From the NCBI RefSeq assembly GCF_037038585.1, contig NC_092520.1:122978001-123042000 (forward strand): DNA of 64,000 bases, read 5' to 3'. A program made the translations under genes and the position numbers. Within the stretch, counting starts at the first letter, position 1; every line of letters begins with the position of its first letter. This document shows, piece after piece, positions 24,335-37,139 of the stretch. The notes under the pieces were generated by a model. The model was not told the DNA's origin. It searched no databases and saw nothing but the letters and a program-made list of their open reading frames with translations. The DNA comes from Patagioenas fasciata (taxonomy: Eukaryota; Chordata; Aves; Columbiformes; Columbidae).

Positions 24335-24690
24335 GTGAAAACAGCCAGGGCCCTGATGGGCACTAAGGGGCCCAATTGTCCTTGCTTGGCCTCCCTAGGG
24401 CTTCCCCTGACCCTGCCCACGGCCCAGAAGCAGCTGGGCTGGGCCCGCCTGTGGGCTGACACCTCAGCCTGTCCCTATCCGCAGTGAGGTACCGAATGCC
24501 TGGGGCAGCCCACACTCTCCTCCCCCATCACTCTTCTCCTGGTTGGGGTGGTGGGACAGGCCCTGGCTGCCCAGCCCTGCCCTACTGTCCCAGGGAACTG
24601 TTATCACTGGTCAGCCCTGGGGAGGCCCCAGGCCCTGCAGTGCCCTTGCAGAAATCGACAGGCTGGTGTCTTGCTGCCTGTGTGATAATG
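24335..24690. repeat. Isolated GC-rich block, probable dispersed repeat
   Basis: About 350 bp of clearly GC-rich sequence with sharp edges against AT-rich flanks. CpG pairs are few, so it is not a CpG island in the usual sense. It contains CCTGGGG and CCCCAGG arms three bases apart near 24,617-24,633, and ends near an aataaa hexamer. The texture suggests an old LTR or SINE-like repeat, but I cannot name the family. A 94-codon plus-strand frame (24,484-24,768) is likely chance in low-stop GC-rich DNA. Confidence 0.45.
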
Positions 24691-26478
24691 GAAGCAATAA
24701 ATCCAATTATTCACCTGACTAAAGGAAAATATTCTTTAAGATGGACGAAGCATATAAAAATCTGCTAGTCTCATGCTGAAACAGACTGTTCAGAAAGTTG
24801 TACTGTGGCCTAAAAGGGAATTTTGCTGCTTTTATCCTGATTTTCTCTTCAGTAGTATTGTCTTCTAGCATTAATCATTCATTCTTCTTAGCCTGTGTAG
24901 CTATAATCTTTGTAAATATTTCAGAATTATGCTTTATGCATGCTGCCTTCATACCCTGGGAGCATGACAATGGCAACACAGGAAAGGAGGCTGGCTTCTT
25001 TAGAGCAAACCTCTTTCCAAGAAGACTTTGTTTCAAAGTCAAGAATGACAGTCGAAACTCAAAGCTTGGAAGATGCAGTAAAACTTAAAATTTAAGATTA
25101 TGTTAGAACTTAATATTTTTTACATTTTACTCAGTACCTGTAGAGGAAACACAGGTTTCAGAAATACTACAAGTGCTGAAGTTCTGCAAGGAATAATGAT
25201 TTGCTGGTGTCAATCTGTAGTAAAGATGAACTGAGAATACCTGGAAAGACTCCTTGAGAACATATCTGACTTTTAGTGAATATTGAGTTTGCATTTAGAA
25301 TACCTTGTATATCTTACACTTCTCTGAAAATTCCCATTTATCTTTTCTTCTTGAAAAGTATTTCATCAAGCAAAACATAGATTGAAATATTTCTGGACCT
25401 TCTGCTTTCTGCTCTCTTGAAATCTATATATAAAACCAACCAACCAGTTTGCTAATCTACTCAATGACAGGAAATGTCTTTTCAGGTTGTGTTCTTTGGG
25501 GTTAACAAATCCTGTAACTCAAAACCTCTTCTACAAGAACACTTCAGAGTTCCATGTCGAGCTGATATCCTACAGGTTTATCCACTCCATTTCACTGAGA
25601 CTGTGTTCTTGGGTTGGTAGTCTGTCCTTTCATGAATTATCTATCATTATGCCCCCAGAAGACCCAGCATTATAGTCACAGGTAACATGTTGAAACAAAA
25701 AACTTAGTTATGTTACCAGAAAGAAAAAAAAACCCCGGCAAAATATTTTCCTTTGTATGGGGTCTGGAAGGCTATTGAATTGAGTGATGGCCTCTCTGTG
25801 ATAAGTTTCCTCTTAGGAATGAATCCATGTTTACTTATACTTTCTTTTAATTGGATGTCTGAATTTAACTTCTGTGGTGCATTAACTTATGTAATTAAGG
25901 GCTGATTAAAGCTTTGGTTTCAGTTTAAAACTCAGGCTGAACCAACTTAGTCTTTTAATAAAACTCATCACATTGCTCTATTTGTTTCCACTTCTGTATT
26001 TTCCAAAGACTGCATTGAATTAAAAACCCTGGGTGTAACGTTGTGAATGTTTGGGACGTGGATCAAGTGTCTAATAAGGTTTGTGACTATGCAAACAGGA
26101 AAAAGTGCCATAAAGGAACCAGAATATTTTATTATGAAGGTTGTGTATGGAATGCATGTGGCATACATTTTCCAAATGTGGAGGAAGGTCAGTTTCTGGC
26201 AGACTCTGAAGTTCATCGTCAGAAACTTTACTAGATCATACCAGAAATTTTCATCTACGACCAAAAACCCGTAAAAGCAGAAAGTTCTAGTCTCCATGGG
26301 TTTATGCTGTTCCTTGGGTTTTGGTGTGTTTGCTTGTTTTTTCTTTTACAACATTTAAAAATTTTTAGTGATGATCTTCAAATTTGGATAGTGTGACATA
26401 ATTCTTCCTGAATGCCTGTATCTTCATTGAGATATAAGTTAAAGGAAATTGTTTATTAGAAATATCTTTTGGCTGTGA

Positions 26479-26536
26479 CTTTAATTTACAATTAAAGGCA
26501 GAAAAATAATTACAAAGCAATTACACTGTAATTATT
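26479..26536. repeat. Two adjacent perfect hairpins
   Basis: First hairpin: CTTTAATT (26,479-26,486), loop TAC, AATTAAAG (26,490-26,497). Second: AATAATTAC (26,505-26,513), 14-base loop, GTAATTATT (26,528-26,536). Both arms pairs are perfect and contain homeodomain-like TAAT cores. Confidence 0.6.
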
Positions 26537-27845
26537 ATTAACAAAGAGAAGCTTTGAAGCGTGAATATGAACTAAATATTTGAGGAACATACTGTCCTGA
26601 TATGGACCATACAACTTCTTCAGAGCCTTAGGAAATGAAATGGTCTTATGTTCTGTCCCCAAGTATTGTTCTTTCAACTTCTTAAAGCTCTTGGAAAATA
26701 TTCTTTTCCAGAGGAGAATATACGTGTAAGTAATATTTAAACAAACCTCAAAATGAACTGTTGGATGTTACATTTCTGGAGGTTCATATTCCTTTTTCAT
26801 GGAGCTAATGGGTTTAGAATTTGGCCTAAACTGATACCTAGCTATTATATCTAAAATTACATCAGACTACTGGTCTGCCCATGGTCAAATCTGATTTGAC
26901 TGAAACGATATATGCTTGTAGAGTTACCAGATTCTCCTCAGTCCCAGTCATGGGGTTCTGGAAGTTTTAGAAACTTTAGCTCAAATTTATTAATGATATA
27001 TTTCAGTTGAAGTTGAAGAATGATTAAAAAATAGAATTAAAGGTTTTGCTTGTTGAAAATCAATCACATGCAGGCACTTTGGTTTTAGAGATCAATTTTT
27101 ACTTTTAAAAGTACTTTTGTCATTATGGGTATATCTTTTTTCTCCACAATTTTCATATTTTAATTCCACTTGTACTACAAATAGATGTAGAAAGGGATAA
27201 GAATTGCTTTTCTATATGAAAAAAATGACCGATTGCTGAAAAATATTTTTTGTAGTGTAACACTGATTTTAATGTTTTCTGATTTAGAAAAAAATCTTTA
27301 TTTTTCATACTGTTCCTATACATATATCTATCAACAAAGTATTAATCTTAAAAATATAAAGAAATAATGATGCTTTACTCCTTAAGTAAAAAAATATCTT
27401 CAGAATAGTTACATTCCTGAAAACTGTAAACTGTTTAATTTGTGAGAAGAGCTCATGTTTTTAAAATGGAAAGCTGTTTTGTTAATATATATTCAACCAG
27501 GTCTACTACTAAAAAGAAATTAGATGTTTTAAGAAAATGGATATTCTTCTTGGTAATATATTCTAACAGTGAGCTGTTGAAGAAACTTGGAGCATATGGA
27601 TATTTTTGAAATAGGCACCGAAATACAAAAACCAAACCATGCTTTTACCTGTACTGCTTCTGGATGTAGCAAAGATTCTACATAGCTGTAATTTCCTTGT
27701 ATTACTATGAAAATTATAACACAGCAGCTGAATTTATGATACTGTTTATAATGCATACACTTGCATATCTTGCAGAAAATCAATATAGTCATGTCACGAG
27801 ACTGCATCATAATAGAATCCTAGTTTACTAGCATTTAATATCACA

Positions 27846-27872
27846 GCATTTTAAAAAATGTTTTTAAAATGC
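27846..27872. repeat. Perfect 12-bp hairpin with 3-base loop
   Basis: gcattttaaaaa at 27,846-27,857, loop atg, and tttttaaaatgc at 27,861-27,872 are exact complements. Confidence 0.7.
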
Positions 27873-28458
27873 CATAGGATTTACAATCGCCTCCTTATAC
27901 TATAGAAAGGGAGAACTAAAGAAGGAGATACTAGCCAGAAGATATGAATTTAAGTCAACTGTGGGAAGGAAGCAAAGTATTACCTATTAAGATAGGTAAA
28001 TTTCAACAATTTGAATTTACCTGACAGGCTGTTGAAATTACTGCTTATACTAAAAACTGTGAATGTGATGCCTTTTTTAAAGGAAAGGTGTTACTTGAAA
28101 AGATGAGAAGTCATATTCAGTCTCTTCAGTTTCAGAAAGAATTATACTTACATCTGAATTTGAACTTTCATTTGAATCTGTGGGTAGACTGAAGTCCAAA
28201 TTTTCTTCTTTTCCTGGCATGTATAGGAATCGTTTGCGGTATTGCCAATTCATGCTTTTTGGATGTACTTCCTAATGTAGTCGTCTTAGATATAGCCCAT
28301 ATAAACTGCATTGTAGACAGCGGCTTTTTATGTGCAATTACTGTGTGGAGACAAAAAGACAACAAATCAGATGAATATTCTGCATCCAAAGAACTGTTCT
28401 TTGCTACAGCACTTCAGCACAACCTTCCTTTCCTAGTGCCATCTAGAGGAGGCACACT

Positions 28459-28549
28459 TTATTGTTTTATTTTATTTATTTTATTTTATTTTATTTTATT
28501 TTATTTTATTTTATTTTATGTTATTTTATGTTATTTTATTTATTTTTTT
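28459..28549. repeat. (ATTTT)n pentanucleotide microsatellite
   Basis: About 90 bp of TTTTA units with occasional 4-base units and two ATGTT variants near the right end. The interruptions suggest an older array. Confidence 0.9.
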
Positions 28550-31500
28550 CTCCTCCGCCCGGTCCCTTATTTAGAAGCACAAGGAACACCCAGGAGAAGA
28601 TGGAGTGGTTTTCTCCCAGACCTCTGTCAGCCTGGCTGCCCTGCTCCCAGCCCAGGGATTTGAGCCGCCTCCTTGTTAGCGGGGGCGCTCCCTTCTGTTT
28701 TGATGTTTTGGTGGTTTCGTGATTGCCACCAATTTCCTGCAGCCAAAACATAAATTTGTCATAACGCTAAGCCTGTGAAAACTAATTGAAATAAATCAGC
28801 CGTGACCACTTAGGGCCAATTGTGACGGTTAGAAAAGGGGTAATGGAACATCATAATTAGTTGCTGTTTCACAGTGCTCACCTGAAATTTTTGCACAGAT
28901 TGGGGAACGCTGGATTGCTTAAGTAAGTATTTGCACGCAAACTAGTGATATTTGATCCACCTCAGTGTCAAGTGCTTCCATAACTTTAAAAATTAAAGAA
29001 GCGGAGAGTCTCAAGTGGATTCCAGTCGGCAGTTTGATTCAGATTTTATTATCAGCAATGGGTCTATAATAAGCATGAACTGTCCTCTCAGATTAGCTAT
29101 GCCTCAGCAACTACCCACTCTGCCTCTCCCTCCTCCCCTGCCTTTCCCTGAAAATGGGAGAGGCCATCTGCAGGCTTTAACTCGCTATTCAAGCTGGCTG
29201 CTAGGATTCTGGATCAAACAAGGCAATATATGTGCTTGTCTTCCCACAAAATGATCTTTCTTTCAGGTCTGAAAAAAATCCTCCTCTGCCCTCCTGCCCT
29301 TTACTTTCTCCTTTGCGTGCCCTCCATGCTCTTAAAATATGGCATTAGGTAGACAAACGTGAAATGTAACCTAATGATTGGGCTTTTCAGTTGAAAACCA
29401 GTGGGATTGGTCTCCTCCATAAACAGCAGAATGAATTGTAATGATAAAGCTTTTCATATACAAACAACATCCTTAAGCAGTTGCACGTACTTGTTTGTTT
29501 TGCAGAAATTGTACTTGATACCCAGTTTCATCTGACTTATAATTTGGCAGCTTATAACTGCATTGACAAACATGAATTGCATAACGCTTTTCAAGCACAA
29601 TGACTGAAAAAGCATTTCCTTTGTTTTGGTGCTTTCTACAATACCGATAGACTAATTACCACAATGATTGATCTCTGGTGATGTCCCTTTAGTAAACTCT
29701 GGAGCTTATAATTAATGCCCTCTTGTTATGGGCATTATGAACTTGCTACATTGCTCAGTGAGTGTGCAGAAATTCTGGAAGTAAAAGAGCTTAAATGGAG
29801 ACTGACAAAAACACCAACAATAGCCTGCTTTTAACAGAAGTGAGATTTCTGTGTTCCCTGAAGCCAACATCCCTGAGTCATTGTGTGGCATAAAGAGGAC
29901 ACTTAAGTTACCGAAGCAGTGAACTCCTTCCAAATTGATTAAAACAATAAATCTGTCAGGGAAAAGAAAATTTTGAAATGACTTAATCCATTACATACCA
30001 AATGGGAAAATCTGGTTTGGAGTGATATCTAGGCATACAATGCATGTTATCCTTTGCAATTAAATGTAACTTGCCGTAAGAATTCTCATGGCAAACAGAT
30101 GTGTTGCCAAACAGAGGGGCATGCTTAAGCTCAGGTGAGAGATCATAAATGTTGTTTTTTTCATGAGTGCAGGAATAGTGAAAACTGTCTCCTTTGGATC
30201 CAGATGCTGCTGGTGGTGAAAGCAATGCTGAAACTTTCAATTTTTTTGTAGCTCTAAAGTCAGTGTTTGTAAACAGAAAGATGGAATATAAACATGCATG
30301 TTCTTTGGTGGCATGATTGTCTGTAGGAAATACGTATTGTCTTTTATACAGTACAAACCACTATAACTTAAAAATTCTGTGACCCATTTTTTAGATTTAT
30401 TTGCACTAAACAAGTTGTTTTAAGGAAAAAGGAAAAAAAGCAAACCGTTTATACTGATTTTAGAAAATCTGAAAGATTATGTTCATTTCTGTAAATCACA
30501 TTTTATTCTTGAACAATAAAGTGCATAGTTCCAAAGGAAAGCCTGTAATCTGTGGACTGTGTAGAGTTAAACTGACAGACTAAACACTGAGTTATAATTT
30601 GGAGAAGATAGAAGTGTTGAAAATCTAGACTTGGCTTTTTAGATCCTGTGATCCTAAACCCTGCTTAGTTATCTACTATTGAAAAGTCAGGCTTTGGTAT
30701 ACAGCTCACCAAAAATATTTAGTAAATGTGAAAACAGGAGAAAGAAATTGAGATCATCTTTATGATGTTATGTAGTGTTCTAAACATCTATTTATAAATA
30801 CAGAGTTCTACCTGCTTTTCTTACTGAGAAAAATAACATCTCTTGAAAGCAGGGTTCAAAAATGTTTTGCTTGGAGATGCCAAAGTAGAAAAAATAATGG
30901 AGTTAAGGAATGAGTAAAAGGTATATTAAATGCTTTAAAAAAGCCAGAAAACAAAGTAAAATGCCCTAGAAGTTGATATATTGCTTATGTATATTATGGC
31001 TGTTTAAAGAATGAAAAGTCAGGAGACCCATAATATGTTGTGAAAGCTTTGTACTTGGCTTGATGCAATTATTGGTATTCTAAAATGTATTTGCTTTCAA
31101 GATACCCCGTGCAGCCTGCTGAAGAACCATTAGTCATTTATCACACTAATACTCTGCTGCGACTTAGTTCATATGGCTTCTGGACTCAAATGGAATGGAC
31201 TGGATGCTGATATAAATCCCATTCCATTAATTTTGATTTTGTTCTTGAAGCCTTTATTTTATTTTTATTAAAAATACATGACCAGGAAAGCTGATGTTTT
31301 ATCCTATGAACTAGAACCAGACACTTTGTTTAATTTCCAAATTAGACAGTATTTCTTTTTTGTTATATTGTGTGTGCTAATGGTCTGTAAGCATGGGGGC
31401 TGAGTTGGAAAATCAAGGCGGGCAAGGCAAATAATGTAGAGTGCCATGCCTGTCTTGCTGAACTCTCCCTGGTTTACTGCATTATTAAATATTGCATAAA

Positions 31501-31635
31501 TTATTCAATGTCCTTTATATCAAACAAATATTTTTTTGCAAGCAGTACTGTGTGAACAAATGAGTATTAAGTAAAACCCCCAGACAGAAATGAAATGGTG
31601 TTTCTTTTTTGTTCCTTGTAAAAAAGCCACTGCTC
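28550..31635. other. Non-coding, partly CNE-like stretch
   Basis: No gene. Positions 28,750-29,040 are low in simple repeats, with a balanced texture including aattgtgacggtta and TAATTA words, and look like candidate conserved non-coding DNA. The rest is AT-rich and unremarkable. Confidence 0.35.
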
Positions 31636-31656
31636 TTTTTTTTTTTTTTTTTTTTT
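31636..31656. repeat. Homopolymer T run
   Basis: Twenty-one consecutive T residues. On the minus strand it would be a poly(A) tract, but no retroposon body follows in that direction. Confidence 0.85.
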
Positions 31657-32330
31657 AAATTATTATCACTCAGGCAATTGAAGGAATGGTGACAATTATG
31701 TGAACTACTCACTTTTTGTGTGATATTAAAATACTCCCTTTCTGAGGCAACCAGCACCTGGTGCAGGACATTACATTGAGGGGAAAGGCAAATGCAGCAT
31801 GTTAGGTCTGGGCTGTCCTTGGTCACTCGCTGTGGCAGGTGAGTTGCCCTCATGCAGGTGAGACAGTGCAGTTGTTGGTGTTTTGGCAGCAACAACCTAC
31901 TTAGTATGAGTGTAGCCCCATTAGCTGGTTAGAGCCTGGCCACAAAATCTGCTGCAGAGAAGGCTTGCTGGGAAAAGGAAATAATGTCACATGAAAAACA
32001 ACCACACCCGTGTATTCAGCCTTAAGTATCTAGTGGCCAGAGACTACTCATTTTTATTTGGCTTTTTAATCTCTTTGTGTAGGGCTGTATGATCCTCAGG
32101 CACCTCAGGAACTTTCCTCATGTGAACCATTCCATTATATGCATGAAGATGACACTCCTATTTGTATGTGCAAAAATACTAGCTGGTTCAGGCCTCTTGA
32201 AAGAGACTTACTGTTGAAGAGGGTCTTGAAATGAGGAGGTGTCTGGAGAGGAGGGGATAAAAAAAAAAGGCACCGTATGAAATAAAAATGTTTTTAATGT
32301 GCATGGAAGGTGGCTGGGGGGAAGGCTGTG
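31657..32330. other. Non-coding stretch
   Basis: No gene. The segment 31,730-31,990 is less AT-rich and might be a decayed repeat, but no family is recognised. Confidence 0.45.
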
Positions 32331-32416
32331 TTTTGTTTTGTGTGTGTGTTTTGTTGTTGTTGTTGTTTTTTCCTTTTCTTTTTTCTTTTTTTTTCCTTTT
32401 TTTTTTTTTTTTTTTT
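32331..32416. repeat. T/G- then T/C-rich tract
   Basis: TG and TTG units pass into a T-rich tract with scattered C and end in a T run of about 20. Low-complexity DNA. Confidence 0.8.
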
Positions 32417-34772
32417 CCCCAACAAGGGGGAAGGTTCCCTGTATGAGCACTTGTTCTGAATATTGCGTGGTCAGATTAGCCATGCTGCTCTGAGCAGTTT
32501 AAGGAGGTCTGGGAACTTAGTAATACCTTCCTCTGCCACCCTCCACACCCATAGCAACAGCAAGGAGATGAACTAAATAGCAGAGAAATAAGGAACCAGG
32601 GATGAATAATGGCCCCTAATTCTAGAATGAGGAGTGGTGAATGCATTGCTGAGGTTTGTGCATCTTTCCGTTTCAAATAACTAGAAACCTGTAGGGGGAA
32701 TCGGGCTGTGGGGAGAGAGAGGTCAGGGACTAGGGAGACTCCAGGCTTCATTACCAGATTTTGTTCTTCAGCTTTTCACAAATGAAGGGGTCGGTAGAGG
32801 GAATTCCCGTGCCTGATCTGTGGAGAGCTGGAAAGGAAGTAGAGGTTTATTAAGCTGCTCTTATTCTCATGGTTTATTTACAAAGATGTTGGTTTTACAA
32901 AGGGTGAACCTATGCCTCTTGTGGAAAACAGTTTATAGATTCACTGCTTAGTACAGAGACAAACTGATTTTATTTTGTTTTATTCTGGGGGGGTTTGACT
33001 TAAGCAAGTCCATGTTTCTGTGTGCATGTATTCATTTTGCTATGGTTTTCCTTGGAGAAGACAACTGTCTTCAGTTTGTTTTTAGTCTCTGAAAACACGC
33101 GGGGTAGATTTTGTCACTTGGCCTCAGTCTGCCCTACGCCACGTGTGATATCATGAAAACCTTTTATAGCAGCATCTATGTTAATTGTGCTCAAAGGTGA
33201 AAATGAAGTGGTATTTACATGTTAGAGGCTGCGCCAGTATCCACATTTTTTTTTTCCAGTTGCATTTTATTAAAATAAATACTTGATGACCACATACTAT
33301 TTGATTTCTGAGCAAGAGGCTTACTGTAGTTGCTGTTATCAACAAAGCCATACTGTACAAAGGGAAGTGTTTATAATTGTTTACTGTGCTGCAGCAACAT
33401 CCACAGGGTGTGAGCAGGAAGGGGCACCCTCTCTGGTTCACGTCGTGTAAACAGAGGAAATCATAGTCCTGGTTCCTGGAGAGTTTATAGCCTTAAATCC
33501 TGTTTTTTCTTTCATTTCACGCTTTCTCTTTAATCCTAAATCATAAACAATGATCAGCCATTTTTCACAAAGAGAATTTTTCTTTTCATGAAAACATTAA
33601 TACTTGTATTGCATCAGTTTAAAATTACTTACTGAATTCATCTGTTGTGTGATATGAGAAATTATGTGGGACAATACAAAATGGTGCATAATGGAGGGAT
33701 AAAGGGCAGGATTTTAAAATAGCGAAACACTGCTACTTAGGAAGTTAAAGGAGTTAAATTTCACAGATATAGTTCAACACTCAGGAAAATCAAATCAATT
33801 GTTTTAGACTGCTAGCTAGACAATGTGGGACCTTTATTGTGTGAAACATACTCGGAGAACTGTTTTGTTAGTTTGTTTCACCAGTCTGAAATCACTCTTC
33901 GTCTGGTCCTAAACTTTTATTAATTCCTAGAGATGTCCATTAAACCTTATTTGATTTCTAAAAGGAAGGTGATCATATTAACAGCTACGTAGAGGAGCAG
34001 CACTGTTTTTTTTTTTTTTAAATAAATTTACATTCAGAAACCTAGATTTTCTGGACAATTGATATTGCAGGTCTTTGTATTTTATTTTTTTTTAAACTTT
34101 AAGTAATCTGAAAGCAATGAGTTCTTTCCTTTGCGGATTAGCTACCACAACTACTTTATCATTTTCTTATAGATGAAGCACATTGCAAAGAATAAGTTGG
34201 TTTAGGACATATATTTTAGAATGTATAGTTAGGACATATTATAAAAATAGTGTCTAGTATGTATTATTATTGAGAAATGCTACAGAAATTAACTTTTTTA
34301 TTTCAAATTTCACCGGGTGCACTTTTCATATGGAAAGTCCTACTTACAGGTTCCCTTTTTAAACAGATTTTATTAAATTTCCATAATAACAACTAAAATT
34401 TCCAAATAATTTTTTTCACATTTTCACATTTTCACATTTTTTTTCTTTCATTTGTATCTTACATAGTGCATTTGCTCCATTTTCTTTGTTATTTGAGAGT
34501 CCAAAAGCTCTGAGTATGATTGTTTTGCCTTTATTTTAAAAGGAAAATGAGACCATACTGTAAATCCATGTTTTTATATGTTACACTAAAAAAAGTAAAT
34601 AAGGACTCTTAAAGTTATAATCTACTGATAAACAATCTTGTCCTCCAAATATTGTGTGCTTTGACCTAATGGGTGTTTCATGACTTGTGTGTCTGGAGAA
34701 TTTCATACAGCAGTTTTATATATGAAGGCCAGTAATTGCACTTCTGGCAGATGAGTTCAATTGATATTCAAT
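32417..34772. other. Non-coding stretch
   Basis: No gene recognised. It includes a small tandem of ttttcaca units near 34,411-34,440 and several T runs. Confidence 0.5.
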
Positions 34773-34846
34773 GTTTTTTTTTTTATTAAAAACAAACAAA
34801 ACCACCACCACCAAAAACCAAACCAAACAACCAAACAAAAACCCAA
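34773..34846. repeat. T run joined to an A/C-rich tract
   Basis: A T11 run, a short ATT spacer, then AAAAC, AAAC and CCA units. The T and A parts lie head to head, so the left part can pair with the right. Confidence 0.75.
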
Positions 34847-37073
34847 CTCCTAGCAGCATTTAGAAAATTATACACAGAGAATTCAAGAAATCCTCTATTT
34901 GTCAACATTTTATTAGGATATGAATATTGTTGGGTATCAGCTTTCAAGTTTTGTTTTGGGAGTAGTCTCGTGCACATACAGAATATTTTTCAAATTTCTG
35001 TGCTTTAAAAATAAGCCTTTTTCATAGGGGATAAACTGCATTTGTAGTTTCAGACTACTCTGAAGGCTTTATTGCTTTGTGTAATGGGAAGAAAACATGG
35101 CAAAATACATTAGAAATGAATTGGTTTTGATCATATATCCTTTTTAGTTTAATAATTTTACTCTTCCTTACTGATATTTTAAATTTGCTTTATAACCTTT
35201 CTTTTAAGAAATTTTACAGCATGTTTTAGAAATTAAGTTCGTTTTAGATTTGCCTCAAAGACCAATGGGAATAAGAAATTATCTTCAGGAATTTGTTATA
35301 ATTACATTATATCCACATGAGCACCAAAAGAATTTAGCATGATTAATGCTATTATAAGACATATGAGGGTCAGGAACAATAGTTTGTGCCTGTTCTAAAG
35401 AGAATTAAGTACTTGTGCAAGAAAAAACTCAAGAATTTAGACTAGCATTTATTTTATAGTTGAGAAAATAGAGACAGTAGTTGTTTTATTAACTACTTCG
35501 GCAGTTGGCCGATGAGAAGTGTAGTAGTAAATCTGACAACTTTGACTTCTGTTGTGGATGAAAGCTGACAAGTGGAATGAACTTGTAGAGAATTATACAG
35601 CAAGTTTTCTTCTCTGTTTTCACTAGAGCACGTTAATTGAAATGACTCAAAATTTACTCCACTTTATCTTGGAATTACCTATCACCCGCACAATAAAACA
35701 ATGCTCTTTATGCTTCAAATAGTATATTTTTGGTATTGTGTATATATATTAAGGCAAGTCTTGTGAATTTACTGTTTGCCTGGGTTCTAACGAGAGACAA
35801 AAAAATGAGTTTCAGCACTGCCTGTGCCGTAAACTGCTGTTGTTCAGCCCTGCACGTGGCTTCATCCTCGGCTCTTGGACACTGCGATGCAACCTCTGGC
35901 TTTATCCTGGTGCTGTCAAAGGTGGAACGGGATCCGTTATAACCTATTCTTGAGGATTTGTGTGCAAATTGAGGGACGATAAATGCTAAACCAAAATCTT
36001 CTATTAAAAAAGTCTCAAACACCGAGCAGTCTCACAGAAATGTTGCAGAGCAAAGCCAACCTGCCCTGCAAGACACAGCGGTGTTTAAAGCAATATGAAC
36101 AAAGTATCAATTTTCCTCCTAAACTTCCTGCTCTAGCCCCCGTTTTCATCCTTCCAGGAAAGATGGCTGTTGTCAAAGGAACTTTAAACATTAGCCTGTG
36201 TATTATCTTAATATGTTACTCTTGATCCCTTACCTTACTTTTACAAGCAAGTGTTGTTTAGTACAGGCTGAATTTTGTCCCCCTGTGCATTTCTTCTGCA
36301 GCTCTGTGTGTAAATGTGTAAAGAGAACATCTATTATTCTGTGATGGTATTAACTATCTTGTACAGCATTATTTGGTGTGACAGTGCTTTTGACAGTGCT
36401 TTAGTTGTCCGTAATCCAGTTGTCATTATGTGCGTGTGGTTAGGGTTTTGTTTCGTTTTGTTTAACTGCATTGAAATAGGTTGCTTTATTCTTTTTCTGA
36501 GGGAGGACAGGTAGCGGAGGAGCGAATTTTTTTATTTTTAGCTATTAATTTAAGTGTGATTTGATCTGAATGTTGGGTTTATTAGCATACTTGGTGTTTA
36601 TGATGCTATTAAATGAAATATTGTGTCTGAGACTGTGTTCTTAACGCTGGTTTACTCAGTTCACTAAAAAGTAGAAATTGAGCTATTTTTTGTGCCTCAT
36701 GTAGCCCTACTGCTAGCTAAGGAGTTTGTTTTGTAGTAACTATTAAACATGGCTTGGATAATTCCTTTATATAATGGTCACTGTCTTTACAAGACCATTT
36801 TTTAGTTAACAGTAGTCAAACGACAGAATAACCGTGAATGGAATTTCACTGTCAATGGGATTAACCATAACCTTTTATACCTTTTATACCAGTATTTCTG
36901 TTTTACTCTGCACATGCTGTTTACTGATTATTTCCTTCTGCCCCACCCCCCATTCCTCCTTGCTATCTTTGATGGCAATATAGAAAAAAATTGTAACCTA
37001 AGGACTATGATAGGTGACAGGTTTGACTTTAAATATTTTTTTTCTCGTATTTTGGCATCCATTCAGTAGATCT
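34847..37073. other. AT-rich non-coding stretch
   Basis: No gene recognised. Positions 35,780-36,190 are less AT-rich and have overlapping 80-104-codon frames on both strands with no known motif. Confidence 0.45.
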
Positions 37074-37139
37074 GTTTTTTTGTTTGTTTGTTTTTTGTGG
37101 TTGTTTTTTTTTTTTTTGTTAGTTTGTTTGTTTGTTTTT
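37074..37139. repeat. T/G-rich tract
   Basis: TTTG units and T runs, same class as at 3,909, 4,398 and 42,061. Confidence 0.8.

Larger units (their letters stand above)
24691..28458. other. AT-rich non-coding stretch
   Basis: No gene recognised. Strongly AT-rich between 27,000 and 28,100. Holds the short hairpins listed separately. A 134-codon plus-strand frame from 28,259 runs into the (ATTTT)n array and has no recognised domain. Confidence 0.5.

Noticed and set aside
24484..24768. 94-codon frame in the GC-rich block
   Set aside because: Frames are expected in GC-rich DNA with few stops; no domain and no splice context I can support.
28259..28663. 134-codon plus-strand frame
   Set aside because: Its centre is the (ATTTT)n array and no domain is visible on either side.
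31905..31965. tRNA-like or tRNA-derived SINE head (tagctggttagagcctgg)
   Set aside because: Only a weak box A-like word is present; no cloverleaf and no convincing box B.
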